Shown in pieces: positions 8,120 to 17,792 of a stretch of 40,681 nucleotides of DNA; positions within the stretch are counted from its first letter, which is position 1, and each line of letters begins with the position of its first letter. The notes under the pieces are model-generated. The model saw nothing but the letters and a program-made list of their open reading frames with translations. It made no database searches and had not been told where the DNA came from. The stretch lies in the NCBI GenBank assembly GCA_009379795.1, contig WHTC01000006.1, positions 1 through 40,681 on the forward strand. Reading direction: 5' to 3'. A program made the translations under genes and the position numbers. Source of the DNA: Nitriliruptorales bacterium (lineage in GTDB: Bacteria; Actinomycetota; Nitriliruptoria; Euzebyales; Egibacteraceae).

Positions 8120-8574
8120 TGGGCGACGTCGAACTCCACCTACCACCCGACGTCCAGTACGTCGGTCTCGCGCGGCTTGTGGTCTGTGCGGCTGCCCGGC
8201 AGGCCGGGATGAACGGCGAGCGCGTCGAGGACCTGCGGATCGCGGTCAGCGAGGCGACCACGAATGCGGTGGTGGCGCACCGCCGTGTTGGGCAGGTGTC
8301 GCCGGTCGTGCTGCGCTTTGGGGCGACCGATAACGGCGGCTTCGAGGTGACGGTGGTCGACACCGGTCCCGGCTTCCACCCCCTGCCTCCCGAGGCGATG
8401 AACGGGCGGGACTGGGCCATCGAAGGTGGGCTCGGGGTCACCATCATCCGGGGCCTGACCGATGATGTCCGCTTCGTCCGCGACGAGGGGATGCGGGTGT
8501 CCATGAGCTTCGCGATGGACCTGGGTGCCGACGGGGGCGAGGAGCGCAACGGTCGTCACCTGGGTGGTGCCTAG
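8119..8574 (+). CDS. RsbW-like anti-sigma factor serine kinase
   Basis: This is a GHKL-fold kinase of 151 residues that would phosphorylate the STAS protein encoded just before it. The N box is RIAVSEATTNAVVAH, the G1 box VTVVDTGPGF, and the G2 region GGLGVTIIRGLTDDV; all are intact. GTG 8119 shares its first base with the last base of the bldG stop, so the two proteins are probably made in step. The Streptomyces homologue next to bldG is ApgA (orf3). No sigma factor gene is nearby, so the final target of the switch is not in the window. Confidence 0.9.
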   Translation: MGDVELHLPPDVQYVGLARLVVCAAARQAGMNGERVEDLRIAVSEATTNAVVAHRRVGQVSPVVLRFGATDNGGFEVTVVDTGPGFHPLPPEAMNGRDWAIEGGLGVTIIRGLTDDVRFVRDEGMRVSMSFAMDLGADGGEERNGRHLGGA

Positions 8575-8644
8575 CGAAGGGGCGGCGCCGCTGGATCGTT
8601 CGACCGGACCGTGGCTGATCTTCGTCGGAACGGCGCTGGCGCTC

Positions 8645-8650
8645 TAGCAT
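8645..8650 (+). promoter_or_regulatory. -10 element for leaderless methyltransferase transcript
   Basis: TAGCAT is followed by eight bases and GTG 8659. No ribosome site precedes that GTG, and the homology of the product begins just after it, which together favour a leaderless message. Confidence 0.45.
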
Positions 8651-8658
8651 CGTCGAGC

Positions 8659-9276
8659 GTGGATGCTCGACTACGCCAGACGCAGGACGCCTACGACGCC
8701 AACGCCGCGGACTACCAGCGGCGCTGGCGTCAGCACCGGCCCCTCGACGCCATCCGGAAGTTCGCCAGTCGCGTCGGTCGTGGGGGGCGGATCCTGGACG
8801 TGGCCTGCGGCCCCGCCCTTGATGTCCGCCTGCTGCGCGATGGCGGCCTGACCGTCTTCGCGGGCGATCTGTCCCATGAGTCGATGCGACTGGCCAAGAC
8901 GCTGTTCCCCAAGGGCTGCGTGGCGCGCTGGGACTACCGCAACCTCCCGTTCCCGGACCGGGTGTTCGACGGCATCTGGGCATCTGCGGCGCTGCAGCAC
9001 GTCCCCCGGTCACAGGTCCGCCCGGTCCTGGCCGAGTGGCGCCGGGTCCAGGCACGTGGTCCGGTCTTCGTGAGCCTGCGGGAGGGCACGGGCGACCTGG
9101 AGGCGGTCGAGGAGCCCGCCGTCGGTTTGGTCCACGCCACCACCGTCAGCGCCCATGAGTTGAAGGCGCTGCTGGTGGACGCGGGCTACGTCGACGTCGA
9201 GGTGGAGCCCCGGCCTGACCTGCTGGGCCGGACCGACGTGACCTGGCTGTACGGGTTCGGGCGCCTCCCTGGTTGA
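8659..9276 (+). CDS. Class I SAM-dependent methyltransferase
   Basis: This is a 205-residue methyltransferase with a standard seven-strand core. Motif I is ILDVACGPALDVRLL (the usual GxGxG reduced to ACGPA), motif II region VFAGDLSHESMRLA, and motif IV region LPFPDRVFDGIWASAALQHV, as in UbiE/Methyltransf_11 proteins. The substrate is unknown. It lacks extra domains. GTG 8659 is chosen over the track's 8611 because it follows a TAGCAT hexamer at leaderless spacing and starts right at the conserved DAYDANAADYQRRW helix. It is separate from the bldG pair by 84 bases and probably has its own promoter. Confidence 0.85.
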   Translation: MDARLRQTQDAYDANAADYQRRWRQHRPLDAIRKFASRVGRGGRILDVACGPALDVRLLRDGGLTVFAGDLSHESMRLAKTLFPKGCVARWDYRNLPFPDRVFDGIWASAALQHVPRSQVRPVLAEWRRVQARGPVFVSLREGTGDLEAVEEPAVGLVHATTVSAHELKALLVDAGYVDVEVEPRPDLLGRTDVTWLYGFGRLPG

Positions 9277-9303
9277 CTGCGCCCGTCCGGCGAGGGGTAG
9301 CGT
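9273..9303 (+). promoter_or_regulatory. Candidate promoter for the AI-2E family gene
   Basis: TTGACT at 9273-9278 and TAGCGT at 9298-9303 are separated by 19 bases, slightly long for a sigma-70-like promoter. The predicted leader is about 58 bases before ATG 9368. Confidence 0.35.
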
Positions 9304-9367
9304 GCCACCCGCCGCGGGCACTGTCGGCTGAGCAAGCACGGCCGCGGCAGGAAGCAGGGAGTGCCTG

Positions 9368-10519
9368 ATGGAGCAGGCGAGCACCCCGGAGACGGCTGAG
9401 CGGCCGCCCCCGGTCCAGGAGGCCGGCGCCGAGTCCCGGCGCCAGCGCTCGCACCCCTTCCTGCAGATCGGTCGCTACGCCTGGGCGACGGTTGGCATCG
9501 TGGCAGTCCTGGTGGTGCTGGGCTTCATCTCCTCCCGGCTCACCCTCGTGGTCGTCCCACTGACCCTGGCACTGTTCCCGGCCGCACTGCTCGCACCGGT
9601 CGCCGCTTGCTTGAAGCGCCATAGGGTCCCACCCGGGCTCGCATCCCTGCTGACCATCCTGGGTCTGCTCCTGCTCCTCGGCGCGACCATCGGCGGGCTG
9701 GTTCCGGTCGTCACCGCCGAGATCCCGGATCTGGTGGAGTCGTTCCAGCAGGGCGTCGCCGAGCTTGAGGCCTTCCTCCAGGCAAACCCCTTCGGGATGG
9801 GGATCGGCGGTATCGAAGAGCTCATTGAGCAGGGACGGCGGCAGCTCCAGGAGGCCGCCGGCCAGATCGCGACGGGAGCCTTCGCGTTCGCCGGCCAAGC
9901 GGCCGAAGTGCTCGTGGGCATGGTCTTCCTGTTCGTCGTCCTGTTCTTCTATCTGAAGGACGGCGACCGGATCGGCGGCGGCATCCTTGGGACTTTCCCC
10001 GAGCGGATGCGGCCGGACGTCGAAGCGATCGGCGGACGGGTCTGGTACACCGTCGGCCGCTACTTTCGCGGTCAGTTGCTGATCGCGCTCGTCGATGCCG
10101 TCCTCATCGGCATCGGCCTGCTGATCCTCGGGGTGCCGCTGGCGCTGCCGCTTGCGGTACTCGTCCTCTTCGGCGGGCTGTTCCCGATCGTCGGGGCGCT
10201 CGTGTCGGGCTTCGTCGCCGTGCTGGTCGCCCTGGCGGACGGTGGCATCACGACCGCGCTGCTCACCCTCGCGCTGATCGTCGGGGTGCAGCAGGCTGAG
10301 GGGAACGTCCTTGAGCCGCTGGTGCTGGGGCGGGCGATCTCGCTTCACCCGCTCATCGTGCTGGGGGCGCTGACTGCCGGCGGCGTCACGCTCGGCGTGC
10401 TCGGCGCCTTCCTGGCGGTCCCGGTCGCCGCCAGCGTCGCCCGCGTGGTCGACTACGCGCGGGAGCGCGACCGCGGCCAGCACGAGCCCGGCGAGCGCGC
10501 CGCCACCACGGAGCGCTGA
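9368..10519 (+). CDS. AI-2E family transporter (PerM/YdiK-like)
   Basis: This is an integral membrane protein of 383 residues in the AI-2 exporter/PerM family. Members export varied solutes or act as Na+/H+ antiporters, so the substrate is open. Hydrophobic segments include ATVGIVAVLVVLGFISS, LTLVVVPLTLALFPAAL, LGLLLLLGATIGGLVPVV, the pair near AEVLVGMVFLFVVLFFYLKDGDR, and C-terminal helices around IVLGALTAGGVTLGVLGAFLAVPVAA. The segment YLKDGDRIG and the late LEPLVLGRAISLHPLIV are family hallmarks. A soluble stretch near residues 120-165 (LVESFQQGVAELEAFL) matches the usual extracytoplasmic helices. ATG 9368 follows GGGAG at good spacing. The gene is convergent with hppA. Confidence 0.88.
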   Translation: MEQASTPETAERPPPVQEAGAESRRQRSHPFLQIGRYAWATVGIVAVLVVLGFISSRLTLVVVPLTLALFPAALLAPVAACLKRHRVPPGLASLLTILGLLLLLGATIGGLVPVVTAEIPDLVESFQQGVAELEAFLQANPFGMGIGGIEELIEQGRRQLQEAAGQIATGAFAFAGQAAEVLVGMVFLFVVLFFYLKDGDRIGGGILGTFPERMRPDVEAIGGRVWYTVGRYFRGQLLIALVDAVLIGIGLLILGVPLALPLAVLVLFGGLFPIVGALVSGFVAVLVALADGGITTALLTLALIVGVQQAEGNVLEPLVLGRAISLHPLIVLGALTAGGVTLGVLGAFLAVPVAASVARVVDYARERDRGQHEPGERAATTER

Positions 10520-10523
10520 CCGG

Positions 10524-10543
10524 CCGCAGGCGTTGCCTGCCGG
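10524..10543. terminator. Hairpin between convergent genes
   Basis: GCAGGC-GTT-GCCTGC forms a six-pair stem with a three-base loop that can be extended by two pairs across a bulge. It lies between the AI-2E gene and hppA, which converge with only 54 bases between stops. No T tract follows on either strand, so it is a plausible but non-canonical bidirectional terminator. Confidence 0.4.
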
Positions 10544-10573
10544 CGTGGTGCACAACCCGCCTGCGCGGGGCGC

Positions 10574-12652
<2,079 letters not shown>

Positions 12653-12766
12653 CAATGCTCCGTCGCCAGGTTCGAGGAATCGGCTCGTGGGCCCGCACCG
12701 GCACGCCGACGAGAAAGGGCGGCACGCGGGCAGCAGCCACTCGCACCGCAACAAAGGGCACAGACG

Positions 12767-12772
12767 ATTCTA
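12767..12772 (-). promoter_or_regulatory. -10 element for hppA
   Basis: TAGAAT on the minus strand is close to the sigma-70 consensus and stands out in this GC-rich region. The -35 about 17 bases upstream is weak. The predicted leader is about 108 bases. Confidence 0.5.
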
Positions 12773-12830
12773 CCGACCGCGGCTGGCTGTTCGGCGTACG
12801 GTGGTCCGATGGCCGGGAGCACGGTGTGCG

Positions 12831-12850
12831 TGATCGCCCAGCAGCGATCA
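12831..12850. repeat. Perfect inverted repeat, candidate operator
   Basis: TGATCGC-CCAGCA-GCGATCA gives two seven-base arms with a six-base spacer, lying between the divergent hppA and topA promoters. With no T tract it looks more like a protein-binding dyad than a terminator. Confidence 0.4.
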
Positions 12851-12942
12851 GCCGCCGGGGAGTGTACGGTGTCCACCCCGCGGGTGGTCGCCGTAGGGCC
12901 GCTGGAGGCCCACAGGTCCTCCCGCCCAGCCGCCGTCCCGGT

Positions 12943-12948
12943 TACGGT
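12943..12948 (+). promoter_or_regulatory. Candidate -10 for topA
   Basis: TACGGT lies about 95 bases before the topA ATG. The -35 region is poor. A second TACGGT at about 12797 lies further up and could be an alternative. Confidence 0.3.
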
Positions 12949-13043
12949 GGGAATGGCAAGGGACGGATCCGTGTTCGGTGGGAGCGGGCTGCTCGGCCCA
13001 CCGACATCCCCTGCGGTCCCGACAGGAAGGACGCCGCCGACTC

Positions 13044-15443
13044 ATGGCCAAGAACCTCGTGATCGTGGAGTCGCCCACCAAGGCCAAGACGATCGAGAAG
13101 TATCTCGGCAAGGACTTCAAGGTCCTGGCCTCGGTTGGTCATGTCCGTGATCTGCCTCGCAGTGACTTCGCCGTCGACGTGTCCAACGGCGAGGTCGCGC
13201 TGCGCTACGAGGTGCCGAAGTCCTCCGCCAGGGTCGTCAGCCAGATCAAGCGAGAGGCCAAGGCAGCCGAGCGGGTGTTCCTCGCCACCGACCTGGACCG
13301 CGAGGGCGAGGCGATCGCCTGGCATGTCGCCGAGGTCGCGGGCGTGGACATCTCCCAGGAGAACCGGGTGGTGTTCTCCGAGATCACCAGCGACGCGATC
13401 CTGGCCGCCTTCGAGCGGCCGCGGCGTATCGACGACCACCTGGTCGACGCGCAGCAGGCGCGCCGGGCCGTGGACCGGATCGTCGGCTACCGCCTGTCGC
13501 CGACGCTGTGGCGCAACGTCTCCAGCGGTATCTCGGCCGGCCGGGTGCAGTCCGTCGCACTGCGGCTGATCTGCGACCGCGAGGACGAGATCCGACGTTT
13601 CGTCGCCCAGGAGTACTGGACGGTCCATGGGGCGTTCGACCGTGAGGGCACGCGCTTCGACGCCGACCTCCACGCGGTCGAGGGCAAGCGCGTCGTCACG
13701 CCCAAGAAGATGGAGGAGTACGCCGAGAAGGGCACCCAGGAGCGCTACCTGGTGCTCGGTGACGGCGAGGCGGCCGCCCTGCTGCAGGCCCGCGCTCGCG
13801 AGGTCGACACCTGGACGGTTACCGGTGTCACCCGTCGCGAGACCAGGCGCACACCCCCGCCACCGTTCATCACCTCCACGCTCCAGCAGGAGGCCGCGAA
13901 CCGGCTGAACTTCTCGACCGCCAGGACCATGCGCGTCGCCCAGCAGTTGTACGAGGGCATCAATGTCGGCCAGGAGGGTCAGGTCGGCCTGATCACCTAC
14001 ATGCGCACCGACAGCGTGAACCTGGCGGCGTCGGCGCTGGCGGAGATCAGCGACCTGGTGCGCTCGGAGTACGGCGAGCGCTACACCATCGCCAGGCCGC
14101 GGACCTTCGCCTCGCGATCCAAGGGCGCCCAGGAGGCGCACGAGTCGATCCGGCCCACCAGCGTGAAGCGCCTGCCCGCCCGGCTGGCGCGCCGCCTGGA
14201 CGCCGATCAACTGGCGCTCTATGACCTGATCTGGAAGCGCACCGTCGCCACGCAGATGGCTCCAGCTGTGCTGGACAGCCTGCGCGCCGACCTCGTCGGC
14301 ACGGACGCCGGCGGTGCTGAGCTCACCTTCCGGACCTCCGGCCAGGTCGTGAAGTTCGATGGCTACCGGCGGGTGTACGGCGAGGGAGCGACGGCCGGCG
14401 AGGCCCAGGTCGGCCGGGCGGCGCCCCCCGGCGAGCTTCCCGATCTGGCCGACGACCAGTTGCTCCGCCTCATCGAGGTCCGCGGTGAGCAGCACTTCAC
14501 CGAGCCGCCACCCCGCTACAACGAGGGCAGCCTGGTCAAGCTGCTCGAGTCCGAGGGCATCGGCCGGCCGTCCACCTACGCCTCGATCATCCAGGTGCTG
14601 AAGAACCGGGACTACGTCCGGCTCGAGAACCGCCGGTTCCTGCCGACCCCGCTCGGGGAGGTGGTGACCGCCTACCTCAAGCAGCACTTCGCCGAGGTGG
14701 TCGACGTCTCCTTCACCGCGCGCATGGAGGAGGAACTGGACGAGATCGCCCGCGGCGACGAACGCTGGGGTCCGATGGTCTCGGAGTTCCTCGGTGAGGT
14801 CGACGACTGGATCTCCGAGCGCAAGCCGGAGCGGCCGCGTATCCCGATCGAGGATGCCCAATGCCCCACCTGCGGGGCGCAGATGATGAAGGTGTTCAGC
14901 GGCAAGTCGCGGCAGTGGTTCGCGTCCTGCCAGCGCTTCCCCGACTGCAAGGGCTCGCTGCCGCTGGACTCCTACGGCAACATCACCACCGTCGCGGCGC
15001 TGCAACCGGACGAGGACGTCCCGTGCCCGGTATGCGGGAAGGGAACGATTCGCCGGGAGGGTCGCTATGGCCCCTTCTACGGCTGCCAGGACTACCCGAA
15101 CTGCAAGGGCATCGTGAACGTCGAGCAGCGCATCGGCCTCCCCTGCCCCAAGTGCGGGCAGGGTGACCTGACCGAGCGCAGGTCGCGGTACGGCAAGCCG
15201 TTCTACGGCTGCAACCGCTACCCGGACTGCGACTTCGCGATGTGGACGCAGCCGCTCGCTCAGCCCTGCCCGAACTGTGGCGGTCCCCTGAAGCCGCCGC
15301 GGCGCAACGCCAAGAACCCCGTGGCAACCTGTGCCCATTGCGAGCAGCGGGTGCCGGTCGAAGCCGACCCGCCCAGGGTTGAGACCTTCGAGTTCGTGCC
15401 CGGCCGCCGCCCGGCCGAGCCCGCGGGCCTGGGCCGCTCCTGA
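13044..15443 (+). CDS. topA: DNA topoisomerase I with four C-terminal zinc ribbons
   Basis: This type IA topoisomerase relaxes negative supercoils; the product has 799 residues. The TOPRIM domain begins LVIVESPTKAKTIEKYLG and carries the acidic motif ATDLDREGEAIAWH. The active-site tyrosine is in LITYMRTDSVNLA near residue 318, preceded by TSTLQQEAANRLNFS. After residue about 604 there are four CxxC-based zinc ribbons: CPTCGAQ...CQRFPDC, CPVCGKG...CQDYPNC, CPKCGQG...CNRYPDC and CPNCGG...CAHC. Streptomyces and Mycobacterium TopA have lysine-rich tails without zinc ribbons, so this architecture suggests another actinobacterial class. ATG 13044 is where homology begins; an AGGAAGGA lies upstream at somewhat long spacing. 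mfs-tmk and holB follow on the same strand. Confidence 0.96.
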   Translation: MAKNLVIVESPTKAKTIEKYLGKDFKVLASVGHVRDLPRSDFAVDVSNGEVALRYEVPKSSARVVSQIKREAKAAERVFLATDLDREGEAIAWHVAEVAGVDISQENRVVFSEITSDAILAAFERPRRIDDHLVDAQQARRAVDRIVGYRLSPTLWRNVSSGISAGRVQSVALRLICDREDEIRRFVAQEYWTVHGAFDREGTRFDADLHAVEGKRVVTPKKMEEYAEKGTQERYLVLGDGEAAALLQARAREVDTWTVTGVTRRETRRTPPPPFITSTLQQEAANRLNFSTARTMRVAQQLYEGINVGQEGQVGLITYMRTDSVNLAASALAEISDLVRSEYGERYTIARPRTFASRSKGAQEAHESIRPTSVKRLPARLARRLDADQLALYDLIWKRTVATQMAPAVLDSLRADLVGTDAGGAELTFRTSGQVVKFDGYRRVYGEGATAGEAQVGRAAPPGELPDLADDQLLRLIEVRGEQHFTEPPPRYNEGSLVKLLESEGIGRPSTYASIIQVLKNRDYVRLENRRFLPTPLGEVVTAYLKQHFAEVVDVSFTARMEEELDEIARGDERWGPMVSEFLGEVDDWISERKPERPRIPIEDAQCPTCGAQMMKVFSGKSRQWFASCQRFPDCKGSLPLDSYGNITTVAALQPDEDVPCPVCGKGTIRREGRYGPFYGCQDYPNCKGIVNVEQRIGLPCPKCGQGDLTERRSRYGKPFYGCNRYPDCDFAMWTQPLAQPCPNCGGPLKPPRRNAKNPVATCAHCEQRVPVEADPPRVETFEFVPGRRPAEPAGLGRS

Positions 15444-15557
15444 CCCCGCGAGACCGGGCGTGGAGGACTGGCCGTCCCATTGGCCGGCCGACGCTACGCT
15501 GCGGCGCGGTGCGCGCCTACCCTGGGCGTCCCAGGAGAGCAGAGGACGACGGAGCGG

Positions 15558-17792
15558 ATGGCGGCGGAGGGACAGAGCCGACCTCACGCCGAGGGGATGA
15601 TTCCGGGCGTGACGGAACGTGGCGTGCGAGGGCTCGTCGAGGGCGCCGCCGGTTATCGCCCCCTGTTGCGCAACCGCAACTACCGTCTGTTCTTCCTGGC
15701 CTCGCTGGGTTCCAGCCTGGGTGACTGGGCCGGACTGTTCGCTCTGCAGATTCTCATCCTGCAGCTGTCGACGCAGGGCTCCCGCTTCGCGCTGTTCTCC
15801 CTCGGCGCGATCATGATGGCCCGCCTGCTGCCCAGCCTCCTGCTCGGGCCCGTCGCCGGGGTGTTCGCCGACCGCTATGACCGCAAGCGGTTGATGGTGT
15901 TCTGCAATGTCGTCCGCGGTGTGCTGTTCCTGGGCATCGCCCTCAGCACCGACCTCATCGCCCTGCTCGCCCTGACCTTCATCGTGGAGTGCCTCGCGCT
16001 GATGTTCGTCGCCGCCAAGGACTCCTCGGTCCCCAGCGTCGTCGGGCGGCGCCAGCTCACCGAGGCGAACCAGCTCAACCTGCTGGCGACCTACGGCCCG
16101 CTCCCGTTCGGGGCGGCGCTGCCCGCGCTGATCGCCGGCATCACCGCGCTGCTGGCCAACGCAGGCCTGGACGTCAACGCCGTCCGCTTGGTGCTGGTCC
16201 TCAACGCGCTCGCGCTGTTCGCGGCCGGTGGACTGATCTCGCGGCTGCGGCTGCCGGCGCGCAGGAGGGCCGCGGACCACGACGAGCCCGCGAACTTCCT
16301 GGCCGAGTTGCGCAGCGGCATGACCTTCATCGGCGGTCGCCCGCTGATCCGCTCGCTGATCCTCGGCGTGGTCGGGGTCTTCTTCGGCGCCGGTGTCGTC
16401 GTCACCCTGGGCCCGGAATTCGTGCGCACCGAACTCGGCCGTCCCTCCACCGACTGGTCGCTGCTGATCACCACCGTCGGCGTGGGGTTGGCGGTGGGCA
16501 TCGCGGTAGTCGGGCTGACCCGCACCCTGTCCAAGGCCAAGGTCTTCCCGTGGGCGCTGGCCGCCACCGGTGCCATCACTGCGATCATCGCCACGCTGCC
16601 CGACTTCCCCCTCACCCTGGCCTTCGGCTTCCTGCTGGGCGTGGCGGCGGGTATCGCCTTCGTCATGGGCTACACGCTGCTGCATGAGACCACACCGGAC
16701 GATGTGCGCGGCAAGACCTTCGCCGCCTTCTACACCGCCACGCGCGCGGCGCTGTTCTCCTCGTTGGCGGTGGCCCCGTTCGTCGCCGCGTTCATCGGCT
16801 TCTTCTCCCTGCGAATCGGCGACTTTCGCGTGTCGATGTCAGGCGTCCGGGCCAGCATGCTCGTCGCCGGCCTGGTCGGGCTGTTCGCCGCGGTCAGGGC
16901 CGGGCGGGGGATGTACCGGGCGGTGAACAACGAGCAGCGCTCCTTCCACCTGCCCGGCCAGCAGGTCGGGACGACAGGCGAGGGCGTGTTCGTCGCCTTC
17001 GAGGGCGTCGAGGGATCGGGAAAGTCGACGCAGGTCCATGCGCTCGTCGAGATCCTGCAGCGCGAGGGCCACGAGGTTGTGATCACCCGGGAGCCGGGCG
17101 GGCCCCCCGTGGCTGAGCACATCCGGGACCTGCTGCTGGATCCGGATATCGGGCCCATGCACCCTCGAACCGAGGCGCTGCTCTACGCCGCCGCCCGTGC
17201 CGAGCACCTGGAGCAGGTCGTCCTGCCGGCCCTGCACGAGGGCAAGGTCGTCATCTGCGACCGTTTCCTGGACTCCTCGCTGGCCTACCAGGGCTACGGG
17301 CGGGGTCTGGGCACCGATGACGTGCTCGACATCAACACCTGGGCGGTCGACGGGGTGCTTCCCCACGTGGTGGTGCTGCTGCGGTTGGACCCCGCCGAGG
17401 GGCTCCGCCGGGTGGCCGAGCGCATCCGCGACGCCGTCAACGATCAGCGCGACACGACTCCTCCAGGTGGGCGCACGGGGATGGATCGACTGGAGCAGGC
17501 GGACCTTGCCTTCCACCGGCGTGTGGCGGAGGGCTACCTGCAGTTGGTGCGGCGGGACCCCGGTCGCTTCCTGGTGGTCGACGCGTCTGCCGACGCCATG
17601 ACCGTGGCCCGCTCGGTACGCACCGGGCTGCACCGGTGGCTGCCGCTGCCGGCGGTCCAGGATCCTGCCAAGCGTCTGCCGGGTGGCGGAGCCGCCGGGG
17701 AGACCGGACGCACGGCCCGGCAGCGGGATGAGGAGGGGAAGGAGAGCGCCGCCGACGGAACGGCGCGGGCGGGAGGCCGGTCGCGGCGATGA
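15558..17792 (+). CDS. tmk: MFS transporter fused to thymidylate kinase
   Basis: One 744-residue frame joins two proteins. Residues about 30-465 are a major facilitator-like membrane domain with roughly twelve hydrophobic segments and the A-like loop ADRYDRKRLM. Residues about 475-700 are dTMP kinase: P-loop FEGVEGSGKSTQ, the DRFLDSSLAYQGYGRGL motif that binds the base, and GMDRLEQADLAFHRRVAEGYL. The kinase makes dTDP for DNA synthesis. Such fusions are known in Actinobacteria, for example next to topA in Streptomyces. What the transporter half moves is unknown. The last 45 residues are low complexity. ATG 15558 and ATG 15597 are both possible starts; neither has a strong ribosome site. The stop overlaps holB as ATGA. 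Confidence 0.9.
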   Translation: MAAEGQSRPHAEGMIPGVTERGVRGLVEGAAGYRPLLRNRNYRLFFLASLGSSLGDWAGLFALQILILQLSTQGSRFALFSLGAIMMARLLPSLLLGPVAGVFADRYDRKRLMVFCNVVRGVLFLGIALSTDLIALLALTFIVECLALMFVAAKDSSVPSVVGRRQLTEANQLNLLATYGPLPFGAALPALIAGITALLANAGLDVNAVRLVLVLNALALFAAGGLISRLRLPARRRAADHDEPANFLAELRSGMTFIGGRPLIRSLILGVVGVFFGAGVVVTLGPEFVRTELGRPSTDWSLLITTVGVGLAVGIAVVGLTRTLSKAKVFPWALAATGAITAIIATLPDFPLTLAFGFLLGVAAGIAFVMGYTLLHETTPDDVRGKTFAAFYTATRAALFSSLAVAPFVAAFIGFFSLRIGDFRVSMSGVRASMLVAGLVGLFAAVRAGRGMYRAVNNEQRSFHLPGQQVGTTGEGVFVAFEGVEGSGKSTQVHALVEILQREGHEVVITREPGGPPVAEHIRDLLLDPDIGPMHPRTEALLYAAARAEHLEQVVLPALHEGKVVICDRFLDSSLAYQGYGRGLGTDDVLDINTWAVDGVLPHVVVLLRLDPAEGLRRVAERIRDAVNDQRDTTPPGGRTGMDRLEQADLAFHRRVAEGYLQLVRRDPGRFLVVDASADAMTVARSVRTGLHRWLPLPAVQDPAKRLPGGGAAGETGRTARQRDEEGKESAADGTARAGGRSRR

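Larger units (their letters stand above)
12653..13043. other. Divergent intergenic region between hppA and topA
   Basis: This 391-base stretch has no credible gene; the short frames in it are compositional. It holds a good -10 for hppA on the minus strand (12767-12772), a perfect seven-base inverted repeat (12831-12850), and a TACGGT hexamer facing topA (12943-12948). Both promoters leave leaders of about 90-110 bases. Confidence 0.6.

Noticed and set aside
12809-13150. Leaderless-looking ORF after TACGGT at 12797
   Set aside because: It runs far into topA in another frame and has no coding character. The hexamer may still be a promoter.
12942-16685. 1247-codon minus-strand ORF
   Set aside because: It is antisense to topA and mfs-tmk, both with intact family motifs. 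The long frame is a by-product of GC-rich codon use and its translation is low-complexity Arg/Gly/Asp/Gln.
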